This document shows, one piece after another, positions 6,488 to 14,958 of a stretch of DNA of 21,128 bases. The DNA comes from Bacillota bacterium (GTDB lineage: Bacteria; Bacillota; Desulfotomaculia; Desulfotomaculales; JAJYZD01): the NCBI GenBank assembly GCA_021800315.1, contig JAJYZD010000030.1, forward strand, positions 1 through 21,128. The letters run 5' to 3'. Both the position numbers and the translations under genes were made by a program. Position 1 is the stretch's first letter. Each line of letters begins with the position of its first letter. The notes under the pieces were generated by a model. The model was not told the origin of the DNA. It ran no database searches and saw only the letters and a list, made by a program, of their open reading frames with translations.

Positions 6488-8173
6488 TCAGCTGTTGGCG
6501 CTATGGGACTGGTCGATCCAGATGTACTGCAGGGGATCCATCAGGGTCGCGTTGATGTAGAAACCGTGCACCCAGGGCTGGACGGCGAAAATGGAATTAC
6601 CGTAATACATCGGTACCCAGTCGGCGTCCTTCATGATCTGGTTGGTAACCTGTTTGTAGATCTGGAAACGGGCCGCATCGTTGGGCATGGTTTGGGCCTG
6701 GTTGAGCCAGGCGTCGACCTGCGGGTTGGAGTACATGGTCGCGTTATTCATCGGCTGTTGGTTGGTGTTGAACAGCGTGTTCAGGAAATCGGAGGCGTCG
6801 GGGAAATCCTGGGTCCAGGCCAACTGGAAGAAAGGGGTCTGCCCCTTTTCATTGAGGGCCAGGAAGGAATTCCAGTCCATAGCGTCGATCTTCACCGTAA
6901 TCCCGACGTTCTGCAGCATGCTTTGGACCGCGGCGTCAATCTTCTTGTCATCGACCTGATTATCTGAATAGAGAGTCGTCGTGAAGCCATCCTTATAGCC
7001 GGCTTCGGCCAGCAGTTGCCTGGCCTTGTCCGGATCGTAGGTATAGGTGGCGTCCGGGGCCAGGTGCTTGACGTAGCCCTCAATGCCCGGCGGCAGCGGC
7101 TGGTCGGCCGCGATAAACCGGTTATTCATGAGTTTCAGGATCTCCTGCTTGTCAATGGCGTATTCCACCGCCTGCCGGACCAGGGGAGTATTGAACGGCT
7201 TCATCTTGTTGTTCAAACCCAGGTAATAGGTTGCGTTCTGCGGCTCCGTCACGATGTCCTTTTTCAGGGTGGGATCGGACAAGAACTTGGGGTACAGTGA
7301 CGAGGGGATATCTCCTCCCATATTCCAGCCCATGAAGGCCGTTTGGCCGTTTTCGAAGTGCATGCCGTCCAGTTGATCGTCTGTGTTGACGGTCAAAATG
7401 ACTTTATTCAGGTAGGGCAGATGGTTGCCGTACTGGTCGACCATGAAGTAGTCGTGGTTCCTGGTCAGAACGGCTTCCGAGGTGCTGTACGACTGCAGTT
7501 CGAAGGGGCCGCTGCCCATAGCGTCCTTGGTGTCGAAGGCCTGGTTGCCCACTTTGTCGATGAACTTCTGGTCCACGGCCGAGAAGAAGGGCATGGCCAC
7601 CACGTTGAGAAAGAACGGTTCGGGCTGGGTCAGCTTGACGACCAGGGTATCCGGATCAGGCGCGAAGAGGCCCGCCACCGTTTTGGCCTGGCCCTTGTTG
7701 TAAGCGGTCGAGCCCACGACGATGGGATCGATAAAACCTTCGCCGCCCGACCCTATAGCCGGATCCAGGACGCGCTGGAACTCGTCGATGAAGGACTGGG
7801 CGGTCACCGGGTCGCCGTTCCAAAACTTGACGTTCTTGTGCAGATGGAAGGTGTAGGTCTTCCCGTCCTGGGAGATATCCCAGCTCTTGGCCACCATGGG
7901 CACGATCTCGCTGGTAGTGCCCTTGTAGGTCACCAGGCGGTCGTACAATTGCTCCGTGATTTCATACGACGCGGTGTCATAGGCTTTGGCCGGATCGAGA
8001 TCCTTAAAGTTCATATTCATATCGAGCCGGATAGTACCTCCCGTGACCGGTTTTCCGGCCGAGGCGGCGCTGCTGCCGCTCGGAGCGGAAGTACCGCAAC
8101 CGGCCAGGACCGTGGCCAAAAGTGCCAGGGTTAACACTATGGCCGCTCCCTTCTGCCACCCTGCAATCTTCAT
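6488..8173 (-). CDS. dppA: Peptide/nickel ABC transporter substrate-binding lipoprotein (SBP family 5)
   Basis: This 561-residue extracytoplasmic binding protein captures substrate and delivers it to the DppBC permease. The N-terminus is a lipoprotein signal with a basic start, a hydrophobic core and the lipobox LAGC (Cys26), so the mature protein is anchored by a lipid on the outer membrane face. The body follows SBP family 5 throughout, including the YNKGQAKTVAGLFAPDPDTL region and a C-terminal WVPMYYGNSIF segment. The start at 8173 is chosen for the perfect AGGAGG at 8182-8187 and the clean signal peptide. A frame extension to 8338 adds 55 arginine/glycine-rich residues that do not look real. 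It is the last gene of the operon, 155 bp after dppB, a spacing that may allow separate processing and higher expression. Dipeptides, oligopeptides or nickel are all possible substrates. Confidence 0.92.
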   Translation of the reverse strand: MKIAGWQKGAAIVLTLALLATVLAGCGTSAPSGSSAASAGKPVTGGTIRLDMNMNFKDLDPAKAYDTASYEITEQLYDRLVTYKGTTSEIVPMVAKSWDISQDGKTYTFHLHKNVKFWNGDPVTAQSFIDEFQRVLDPAIGSGGEGFIDPIVVGSTAYNKGQAKTVAGLFAPDPDTLVVKLTQPEPFFLNVVAMPFFSAVDQKFIDKVGNQAFDTKDAMGSGPFELQSYSTSEAVLTRNHDYFMVDQYGNHLPYLNKVILTVNTDDQLDGMHFENGQTAFMGWNMGGDIPSSLYPKFLSDPTLKKDIVTEPQNATYYLGLNNKMKPFNTPLVRQAVEYAIDKQEILKLMNNRFIAADQPLPPGIEGYVKHLAPDATYTYDPDKARQLLAEAGYKDGFTTTLYSDNQVDDKKIDAAVQSMLQNVGITVKIDAMDWNSFLALNEKGQTPFFQLAWTQDFPDASDFLNTLFNTNQQPMNNATMYSNPQVDAWLNQAQTMPNDAARFQIYKQVTNQIMKDADWVPMYYGNSIFAVQPWVHGFYINATLMDPLQYIWIDQSHSANS

Positions 8174-8328
8174 TTGACTTACCTCCTCGTTAAATATCCC
8201 CAGGATTAAGGTGCGACACTTAAACGGCACCCCCTCGCCGTAACCCTCCCCACCCCTTTCATAAAACTTCCCGCCCGGGCGCCACGTTGTACCGCAGGGT
8301 CCGCCCCGCCGCCAGCCGGCCCAAAGCG

Positions 8329-9249
8329 TCAGTCGCAACGGATGCGCGGGTCGAGGAACACGTAAAGGACGTCGACCACGAGGTTGAACAGCACCACCAA
8401 CACGGCCGCCAACAGCACGGTACCCATGATCACCGGAATGTCCGACTGCTGCAGGGCTTCGTACATCAGCGCGCCGATCCCGTTCCAGTTGAAGGTGTAC
8501 TCGGTCATGATCAGACCGCCCATCAGGATGCCGATGTCGATCCCGGCGTAGGTGATCACCGGGATGACGGCGTTGGGAACCACGTGCCGCCAGACCACCC
8601 GCCGCTCGCCGGCCCCTTTGGCCCGCGCCGTCCGGATGTAGTCGTTGCCCATGACCTCCAGCATCGACGATTTCAGCAGGCGTAAATAATAGGCCGCCCC
8701 CACGATCCCTATGGTCAGCGAGGGCAGAACCAGGCTCATAAACCCGGTGTGACCGCCGAGGGGAAAGATGGGCAGTTTGAAACCGAACCAGTACAGAAGG
8801 ATCAGGCCCAGCCAGAAGACCGGCATGGAGAGCCCCACCAAGGCCAGCGCGCTGACAAGGTAATCGGCCGACCTGCGCGCCCGCCGGGCCGTGTAGATAC
8901 CGAGCGGAATGCCGATGAGCAGTTCGGCCAGCCAGGCGGCGAGGGCCAGGGGCAGGGTCGCCAGGAACTTGTCTTTTAACAGGGAAACCACCGGCCGGTC
9001 ATAAATGAAGGATGTCCCCAGGTTCCCCCTGAGCAGCCGTCCCAGGTAGTCGACGTACTGCACCGGCACCGGTTTGTCCAGGCCCAACTTGTGCCGGATT
9101 TCGGCCAGGGTGGCGGCCGAGGCATGCACGCCCGCGATCATCCGCGCCGGGTCCGACGGGACCAGGTAGGCCAGGGCAAACGCGATGGCGGTGATCAGGA
9201 GCAAAACGATTAATGAACCGATGACGCGCCGGACGATATAAGACAGCAC
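8329..9249 (-). CDS. dppB: Peptide/nickel ABC transporter permease, DppB type
   Basis: This 306-residue inner-membrane permease forms half of the translocation channel with DppC. The N-terminus (MLSYIVRRVIGSLIVLLLITAIAFAL when started with Met) is typical of the family. About six membrane helices follow, and the cytoplasmic EAA loop (IRTARAKGAGERRVVWRHV) lies near residue 205. The start is GTG at 9249, with a GGGGAGGGG site a few bases upstream. It follows dppC by 27 bp. The family name is secure. The substrate is not. Confidence 0.93.
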   Translation of the reverse strand: MLSYIVRRVIGSLIVLLLITAIAFALAYLVPSDPARMIAGVHASAATLAEIRHKLGLDKPVPVQYVDYLGRLLRGNLGTSFIYDRPVVSLLKDKFLATLPLALAAWLAELLIGIPLGIYTARRARRSADYLVSALALVGLSMPVFWLGLILLYWFGFKLPIFPLGGHTGFMSLVLPSLTIGIVGAAYYLRLLKSSMLEVMGNDYIRTARAKGAGERRVVWRHVVPNAVIPVITYAGIDIGILMGGLIMTEYTFNWNGIGALMYEALQQSDIPVIMGTVLLAAVLVVLFNLVVDVLYVFLDPRIRCD

Positions 9250-9276
9250 TTCTTTCCCCTCCCCAATCCCGGTGAT

Positions 9277-10161
9277 TTAGCGGCTGGCGTTGCGCGGATC
9301 GAGAATATCCCGCAGACCGTCGCCGAACAGGTTGAAACCCAGCACCGCCAGGGTCAGCGCCAGGCCCGGAATCAGAAACAACCACGGCGCGTACTGAAAC
9401 GCCTGCAATCCCGCCGAGATCATGTTTCCCCAGGAGGGCACCGGCTCCTGGACGCCGATGCCGAGGAAACTTAAGCCGGCCTCCATCACCATGTTGGTCC
9501 CCACGGCGATGGCCGCCAGGACGATCACCGGCCCCAGGATGTTGGGCAGGATGACGGAGAACAAAATACGGAAGGTCGAGGCGCCGATGGCCTTTTCGGC
9601 CTGGACGTATTCGAACTCCTTCACCGCCAGCACCTGGCCCCGGACCACCCGGGCCATGACGCCCCAGCCGATGACCCCGATCGCCAGCAGCACGTTTCTT
9701 TCACTCGGACCCAGCACCGCCACCAGTGCCATGGCGAACAGAAAATACGGAAAGGCCAAAACCGCATCCGTAAGCCGCATGATGACCATGTCCGGGAATC
9801 CCCCGAAATAGCCGGAGACCAGCCCTAAAGTGGTACCGATGACCAGGCTGATCAGGGTGGAAAACACACCGACCACCATCGACACCCGGCTGCCGTAGAT
9901 CACCCGCGAATAGACGTCCCGGCCCAGGTCGTCGGTGCCCCAGACGAAGCGGCCGCCGGGGGGCAGCGGCGTCCCCGACGCCGTCAGGCCGTGCCGGAAC
10001 TGCGTGGCATACGGATAGTGTGCTATCCAGGGAGCGAAGATTGCGGTTACAGACAGCAGCAGGATTATCCCCCCGCCGAGGTAGAGCATGGGAAACTTCC
10101 GCATACTCTTCCATAACCGCCCGGATAAAGGTTTCGGCGGGCCCGCCGCGGCGTGCGCCAT
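9277..10161 (-). CDS. dppC: Peptide/nickel ABC transporter permease, DppC type
   Basis: This 294-residue second permease subunit has a cytoplasmic N-terminal arm and a first helix at about residues 28-48. It has the extracytoplasmic GTDDLGRDVYSRVIYGSR motif characteristic of DppC/OppC. The EAA-type loop (EYVQAEKAIGASTFRILFS) lies near residues 190-208, and the protein ends with the usual LFGDGLRDILDPR segment. The ATG at 10161 follows an AAGGAGGG site. A later Met at residue 20 is also possible. It lies 35 bp after dppF and 27 bp before dppB in one operon. Confidence 0.94.
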   Translation of the reverse strand: MAHAAAGPPKPLSGRLWKSMRKFPMLYLGGGIILLLSVTAIFAPWIAHYPYATQFRHGLTASGTPLPPGGRFVWGTDDLGRDVYSRVIYGSRVSMVVGVFSTLISLVIGTTLGLVSGYFGGFPDMVIMRLTDAVLAFPYFLFAMALVAVLGPSERNVLLAIGVIGWGVMARVVRGQVLAVKEFEYVQAEKAIGASTFRILFSVILPNILGPVIVLAAIAVGTNMVMEAGLSFLGIGVQEPVPSWGNMISAGLQAFQYAPWLFLIPGLALTLAVLGFNLFGDGLRDILDPRNASR

Positions 10162-10196
10162 ACCTTTTCCCTCCTTGACGTACTGGTTTACGGTAT

Positions 10197-11165
10197 TTAT
10201 GCGGGAAAATGGCAGGCCGCGAAGTGACCCGGTGTGATTTCACGCCACCCGGGTCCCTCCTGCGCGCACACGTCCCTCTTCGCCGGACAGCGGGTGTGGA
10301 AGCGGCACCCTTCCGGCGGATTGGCCGGACTGGGCAGGTCGCCCTCCAGGATAATGCGTTCCCGTTTGTAGTCCGGGTCGGGAATGGGCACGGCCGACAA
10401 AAGCGCCCTGGTGTACGGGTGCCGGGGTTGGGCGAACAATTCCTCCACGTCCGCCAACTCGGCCATGTTGCCGAGGTACATCACCATGACCCGGTTGCTG
10501 ATGTGCCGGACCACGCTGAGATCGTGCGTGATAAAGATATAGGTCAGGTTGAACTCTTTTTGCAGATCCTCCAGCAGGTTCAGCACCTGGCTTTGTACCG
10601 ATACGTCCAGCGCGGCCACCGGCTCGTCCAGGACAACCAGTCTGGGGTTGAGGGCCAGGGCCCTGGCGATGCCTACCCGTTGGCGCATGCCGCCGGAAAA
10701 CTCGTGCGGAAAGTGGTTGGCGTAGTCCGGGTCCAGTCCCACTTTTTCCAGCAGGCTGTAAACCCGCTTCATTCTCTCTTCCCGGGTGAACAGCTTGTGG
10801 ACGATCATCGGTTCCATCAGGGTTTTGCCTATACTGTAGCGGGGATTTAAAGACGCGTAGGGATCCTGGAAAACGATCTGCATCTCCCGGCGCATGCGGC
10901 GCATCTCGCCGGGGGTCAGCTTCAGGACATCCTTACCATCGAAGACGATGCGTCCCGCGCTGGGTTCGACCAGACGCAGCACGGCCCGGCCCATGGTCGA
11001 CTTGCCGCACCCGGACTCACCCACCACCCCCAGGGTTTCACCGCTCCGAACCGAGAAACCAACCCCGTCCACGGCGCGAACATGGCCCACGGTCCGCTGG
11101 AGAACACCGCGACGGATGGGGAAATATTTTTTCAAGTCATGCACGGTAAGTAGTTCCGGTGACAT
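10197..11165 (-). CDS. dppF: Peptide/nickel ABC transporter ATPase, DppF/OppF type
   Basis: This 322-residue cytoplasmic ATPase powers import by pairing with DppD. Walker A is GESGCGKST (49-57), the signature is SGGMRQR, Walker B is LVVLDEP followed by the D-loop ALDVS, and the switch is THD. The C-terminal extension carries the oligopeptide/dipeptide transporter motif with cysteines (CRFHTRCPAKRDVC), which in relatives of this family can hold an iron-sulfur cluster. The ATG at 11165 is preceded by GGAGG. It lies 33 bp after dppD. Confidence 0.94.
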   Translation of the reverse strand: MSPELLTVHDLKKYFPIRRGVLQRTVGHVRAVDGVGFSVRSGETLGVVGESGCGKSTMGRAVLRLVEPSAGRIVFDGKDVLKLTPGEMRRMRREMQIVFQDPYASLNPRYSIGKTLMEPMIVHKLFTREERMKRVYSLLEKVGLDPDYANHFPHEFSGGMRQRVGIARALALNPRLVVLDEPVAALDVSVQSQVLNLLEDLQKEFNLTYIFITHDLSVVRHISNRVMVMYLGNMAELADVEELFAQPRHPYTRALLSAVPIPDPDYKRERIILEGDLPSPANPPEGCRFHTRCPAKRDVCAQEGPGWREITPGHFAACHFPA

Positions 11166-11198
11166 CCGCTTTCCTCCATCGTAAGGCTGACCAACCAG

Positions 11199-12161
11199 CT
11201 AGGAAGCGTACAGAAAGCAACGGGACCAGTGGCCGCTTGCCACTTCATAAAGACCGGGGGTATCGATCCGGCATCCGTTTCGCGCCTCCCGGCAGCGCGG
11301 GGCGAACGCGCAGCCATCCGGAATGTTGCGGATGGACGGCACATTGCCCTCGATGGGCTGCAGGCGGGTGCGTTTACCGGTGATCCTGGGAAGGGAATTG
11401 AGGAGCCCCCGGGTGTAGGGATGGGCGGGATGGTGGAAGATTTGGCCCACTTCGCCCTGTTCGACGATATTGCCCGCGTACATGACCGCCACCTGGTCGC
11501 ATATTTCCGCGATCACGCCGAGGTTATGGGTGATCATCAGGATCGAGGCCCCGCTTTCCTCGGCCACCTTTCGCATCATGTCGAGGATCTGGGCCTGAAT
11601 CGTGACGTCCAGGGCGGTGGTCGGCTCGTCGGCGATCAAAATGGCGGGATTGCAGGCCATGGCGATGGCGATCATCACCCGCTGGCGCATCCCGCCGGAG
11701 AGTTGGTGCGGGTATTCGCCGGCCACCTGGCCGGCCCGGGGAATGCCGACGTGTCCGAGCAGGACGACCGCTTCCCGGTGCGCCTGGGCACCGGTCAACC
11801 CCTTGTGCAAAACCAGGCTTTCGCCGATTTGATCACCGATTTTACGTACGGGATTGAGCGAGGTCATCGGCTCCTGGAAAATCATGCCGATCTGGTTGCC
11901 GCGGATCTTCTGCATCTCCGTTTCGGGCAGGTCCAGCAGGTTTTGCCCGCGCAACGAGATAATTCCGCTTATTCTCGCGGACGCCGGATGCAGGCGCATC
12001 ACGGCCAGGGACGTAACGCTCTTGCCGCAACCCGATTCGCCGACCAAACCAAGTCTCCGTCCTTCGGCCATGGCGAAGGAAATGCGACGCACAGCCCGGC
12101 AGTAGGTATCGCCGATGGGAAACTCGACTTGCAGGTCCTTGATCTCGAGGATATTCGTCAA
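11199..12161 (-). CDS. dppD: Peptide/nickel ABC transporter ATPase, DppD/OppD type
   Basis: This 320-residue partner ATPase has Walker A GESGCGKSV (41-49), the LSGGMRQR signature, Walker B AILIADEPTTALD and the switch THN (His is kept). The C-terminal oligopeptide-transporter extension includes CAFAPRC and ends with SRCFLY. The start is most likely TTG at 12161, with AAGGG about five bases upstream. No ATG lies nearby that keeps the conserved ILEIKDLQVEF opening. It is the first gene of the importer operon, with its own promoter at 12208-12236 and a small GGCGG/CCGCC hairpin (12181-12194) in the leader. It starts 114 bp after the end of the response regulator gene. Confidence 0.93.
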   Translation of the reverse strand: MTNILEIKDLQVEFPIGDTYCRAVRRISFAMAEGRRLGLVGESGCGKSVTSLAVMRLHPASARISGIISLRGQNLLDLPETEMQKIRGNQIGMIFQEPMTSLNPVRKIGDQIGESLVLHKGLTGAQAHREAVVLLGHVGIPRAGQVAGEYPHQLSGGMRQRVMIAIAMACNPAILIADEPTTALDVTIQAQILDMMRKVAEESGASILMITHNLGVIAEICDQVAVMYAGNIVEQGEVGQIFHHPAHPYTRGLLNSLPRITGKRTRLQPIEGNVPSIRNIPDGCAFAPRCREARNGCRIDTPGLYEVASGHWSRCFLYAS

Positions 12162-12207
12162 TTATTCCCTTCCCCCGCCTGGCGGTGACCCGCCGTTTCC
12201 TGGGGGG

Positions 12208-12236
12208 ATTCTATCACGCCCTGTCCCATGGTTCAA
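12208..12236 (-). promoter_or_regulatory. Predicted promoter of the dppDFCBA operon
   Basis: On the minus strand -35 TTGAAC (12231-12236) and -10 TAGAAT (12208-12213) are spaced by 17 nt. Transcription would begin near 12201, about 40 nt before the TTG start of dppD. No long inverted or direct repeat is evident around it that could be named as the operator of the neighbouring response regulator. Confidence 0.6.
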
Positions 12237-12275
12237 TTTTATCTCATATTTCTCTCGGTCCTAATTTAAGCCAAA

Positions 12276-12884
12276 TCATGGCAGGTGATAAAAGTTACGC
12301 GGCCGTCCCACCTTGCCGTAGGTCCGTTCCACCCTTATCGTTCCGTTCGCTTCCATGTAGGCCAGATAACGGTGCACGGTCTGGTAGGCCAGGCCGACTC
12401 CCAGGGTGATGGCTTCGGCGGACAGGGGTTCCCGGTGCTCCGCGAGGAAATCGGCGATGATACGCTGGGTCACCTCGCTGATGCCTTTAGTGGTGTATGC
12501 GTCCGGACTTTTCCGTTGCAACTCCGTGATGCGCAGGTTGACGTTGAGACGCGCTATCAGGTCCGGGGCCCGGACCGGCTTGAGGGCGAAGTCGGTCGCT
12601 CCCGCGTCCATCAGGGTATCGGCTATTTCCTGCCGCTCGTCGACCGTCAGCACCACCAGCGGCACCAGCGGATCGTGCTCCCGGATCCGCCGCACGGTCG
12701 CCAGACCGTCCATGACCGGCATGTGGTAATCGACAACCACCAGGTCGGGGCGACGCGCCAGGAAACTGCGCACTCCCTCCTCCCCGTTGGCGGCGGTGGC
12801 GACCTCCCAGCCGGCGAAGGAGCAGATTTCCCCCATCGTGTAGCATATATCGGCATCGTCGTCAATGATTAGAATCCTGGTCAT
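12276..12884 (-). CDS. Response regulator, CitB/DcuR-like
   Basis: This 202-residue regulator has a receiver domain (1-120) with the acidic triad DDD (8-10), phospho-acceptor Asp52 (VVDYHMPVMDG), Thr80 and Lys102. It is followed by a C-terminal winged helix-turn-helix (about 130-200) with the ITLGVGLAYQTVHRYLAYME recognition region. This pattern matches the CitB/DcuR/MalR family that controls uptake of organic acids. The ATG overlaps the kinase stop by four bases (ATGA), so translation is coupled. Its closest target by position is the dpp operon 114 bp downstream, but no binding site can be shown. Confidence 0.92.
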   Translation of the reverse strand: MTRILIIDDDADICYTMGEICSFAGWEVATAANGEEGVRSFLARRPDLVVVDYHMPVMDGLATVRRIREHDPLVPLVVLTVDERQEIADTLMDAGATDFALKPVRAPDLIARLNVNLRITELQRKSPDAYTTKGISEVTQRIIADFLAEHREPLSAEAITLGVGLAYQTVHRYLAYMEANGTIRVERTYGKVGRPRNFYHLP

Positions 12885-14245
12885 CCTTCCTCACCCCCCG
12901 GAAAGCTCAGTTCGGCCGTGGTTCCCTGTTTGGGCCGGCTGATTAATTTGATGGTTCCACCGTTTGACTCCACCACCTGCCGGACAAAGGACAGTCCCAG
13001 TCCGGAAGAACCGGTGCTGTATCCGTATTCCCAAACCTGGTTCATGTAGTCCGGCTCCACACCCTGGCCGTTGTCGGCCACCTTCAGCACCACCCGGCCG
13101 TCATCCGTGCCTTCGGCACAGACGGCGACGGTCGCGCCTTCCCGGCCCCGTACGGCCACCAGGGCGTTTTCGATCAGATTGATGAGGGCCCGGGCCATCC
13201 GGATATGGTTGACCCGCAGCCCCGGCATTCCGGCGGTGCTGGTGAAAGTTACCACGGTCGGGTCTTCCGCGTCCAGGAGGACGTGCGCCCGCACATAGTC
13301 GAACAGTTGATCCACGGTCACCATGTTGCGCACGTTCCCGTGCAGGATTTCCGAGATCATTTCGCTCAGCCGGTCCACGCTTCCGCTGATCCGGTCGGCG
13401 TATTGGCCGAGCTTCTCGTCCCTCACCTGTATCGCCACCAGGGAACTCAGCCCCTGGATGGTCATCAGCGGGGTTTTCAAATCGTGCACCAGGGCCAGCA
13501 TCTCCTTTTCCACCCTGGTTTCCACGGCCTGGGCCCGCAATCCCTCCAGTTCGACCTGGCGGCGCTGGTTCTTGATACTGACGTTCACCAGCCAGGCCAC
13601 GGAAATGGCGGAGATGAAAAAAGCGGCGAACCAGAAGATGGCTACCAGGTTGAGAACCTTCTGGGCATGCAGAAACTCGGCCGCCATCTCGATAGTGCCG
13701 GGCAGGTCGCCGTGGCCGAAACCGAATCTGGACAGGGCCGGGGCCAGGTCCAGCCACACGAAGGCGAGCAGAAGCTGCACCAGCACCACGGTCGGCAGGA
13801 TGATGTAATGGTTCAGGAGATCGGGCAGAAGAATCAGGGCCACGGCCAGGGCAAAGAGCGGTGCCAGGTAGTTCCAGGGAACGCCGGACCACCGGCTGAC
13901 GATGACGAAAACCGCACCGGCCAGGGCCACCGGCAACAGCAGTTCCCGCGCCCAGGGCGGGCAACCGGACAGGGGAAGCTTGACGCCGAGAACCAGCCCA
14001 CCCCAAAAGAAGGTCAGCATGGTAGCCGAACGCAGGAAGACGAAGATGGCGGCCCCCAGGATCAAAAGGCCGCTGTCCCCGGAGGTAATGCTCCTTTCCA
14101 CCAGCACTTCGACATTGTTATATAGCGGCTGGTACCAGTGGGCGAGCCAGGGACTGATCAGGAACGCCGCGGCCCCCGCCAGCCAGACCAGGTTATGGGC
14201 GACCGTTTCAACGGAATATGGAATTGAGGGGCATCTCAATTTCAT
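12881..14245 (-). CDS. Membrane sensor histidine kinase
   Basis: This 454-residue kinase has about six membrane helices in residues 15-222. A short coiled linker follows, then the phospho-acceptor helix LVHDLKTPLMTIQG (His254) and an HATPase domain with N-box LINLIENA (Asn360), G1 DNGQG (391-395) and G2 GSSGLGLSF (412-420). There is no large extracytoplasmic sensing domain, so the signal must be read by the membrane part or passed on by a partner. The DUF6305-like product encoded just upstream is the obvious candidate. The ATG at 14245 lies within the 3' end of that gene (38-bp overlap). The nearest GGAGG is about 12 bases away, slightly far, so a nearby downstream start (for example the TTG at codon 3) cannot be excluded. 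Confidence 0.92.
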   Translation of the reverse strand: MKLRCPSIPYSVETVAHNLVWLAGAAAFLISPWLAHWYQPLYNNVEVLVERSITSGDSGLLILGAAIFVFLRSATMLTFFWGGLVLGVKLPLSGCPPWARELLLPVALAGAVFVIVSRWSGVPWNYLAPLFALAVALILLPDLLNHYIILPTVVLVQLLLAFVWLDLAPALSRFGFGHGDLPGTIEMAAEFLHAQKVLNLVAIFWFAAFFISAISVAWLVNVSIKNQRRQVELEGLRAQAVETRVEKEMLALVHDLKTPLMTIQGLSSLVAIQVRDEKLGQYADRISGSVDRLSEMISEILHGNVRNMVTVDQLFDYVRAHVLLDAEDPTVVTFTSTAGMPGLRVNHIRMARALINLIENALVAVRGREGATVAVCAEGTDDGRVVLKVADNGQGVEPDYMNQVWEYGYSTGSSGLGLSFVRQVVESNGGTIKLISRPKQGTTAELSFPGGEEG

Positions 14246-14792
14246 TGAGGTTGGCCACCTCCGTAAGCGGAATATGCCTGGCCGCGGTCAGCCGGGTGAA
14301 GAGCCCGTCCTTGTTCCCGTCGCCGGCGACCAGCACGTAGCTGGCCAGGGGTACCAGTTCCCTGATCAGCCGGTCGTTGAATCCTCCGCGGCGGTCGAGG
14401 CCGCCGAGGTGCAGTACGATCAACGGTATATGCCGGGTCACCGCGGCTTGCGCCAGGGACAGCACCCGGCGCTCCTCCGCCGGCGGGGTGGTCGAGATGT
14501 CCTGCATGCCGGCCGGACTGGCCCCGATGACGATGATCAGGCTGTTTTCGCCGGCCAGGTCGTGGGTGGTGGCCTGAAACAGATAGGAATAGGAAAGAGC
14601 GAGACGATCGGCCATCCGGGCGACGATCAGGCCTTCGGCACCCTGGCCGGCGGTAGTCACCAGTGCCGGCTGCCCGGCGATGGGTGACGCCAGGACCGCG
14701 CCCGAAACGGGGGGCATCACCCTGCGGCCGCCGTAGGAGACCAGGGCCAGGATTACAGCCAGCAGCAAGAGCGCGTATTTGCCAAACCGCAC
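14208..14792 (-). CDS. DUF6305-like secreted or membrane-anchored protein
   Basis: This 194-residue protein has an N-terminal hydrophobic segment (residues 5-21), which is a membrane anchor or signal peptide. A compact alpha/beta domain follows, with alternating beta-strand and helix. Characteristic segments are QPALVTTAGQGAEG (41-54), SLIIVIGASPAGM (84-96), HIPLIVLHLGGLDRRG (121-136) and SYVLVAGDGNKDG (151-163). I recognise these as the DUF6305 family, from memory rather than from a search. The family has no established function. The start is GTG at 14792, with GGAGGA about nine bases upstream. A longer frame to 15002 lacks coding character and crosses the upstream terminator. It opens the three-gene signalling unit and is a likely extracytoplasmic partner of the kinase. 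Confidence 0.8.
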   Translation of the reverse strand: MRFGKYALLLLAVILALVSYGGRRVMPPVSGAVLASPIAGQPALVTTAGQGAEGLIVARMADRLALSYSYLFQATTHDLAGENSLIIVIGASPAGMQDISTTPPAEERRVLSLAQAAVTRHIPLIVLHLGGLDRRGGFNDRLIRELVPLASYVLVAGDGNKDGLFTRLTAARHIPLTEVANLNEIEMPLNSIFR

Positions 14793-14905
14793 TGTCGATG
14801 TTCCTCCCGCCGGTTCGCTAAAAATTGGCCGAAACCCCCGCCCAACGGCTTTCGGCGGCCAGGGGCCGGAATCCTTTCCACCGGGACGCTGCCGGGCGCA
14901 CAGGG

Positions 14906-14931
14906 AAAAGGGCCGGTTCGGGAACCGGCCC
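14906..14931 (-). terminator. Terminator after hdrB
   Basis: GGGCCGGTTC (14910-14919) and GAACCGGCCC (14922-14931) form a near-perfect 9-10 bp stem. On the minus strand it is followed by TTTT (14909-14906). It lies 28 bp beyond the hdrB stop and separates the Qmo/Hdr operon from the downstream DUF6305-kinase-regulator unit. Confidence 0.8.
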
Positions 14932-14958
14932 CCGCATCCATTTGGATCACCGCGGGCG

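Noticed and set aside
5888..6967. 359-codon + strand frame spanning the end of the PBP gene and the end of dppA
   Set aside because: It runs out of frame through one gene and antisense through another, and it has no coding features of its own.
7343..8134. Long + strand frame opposite dppA
   Set aside because: It is an antisense shadow of dppA caused by high GC, without ribosome site or domain signature.
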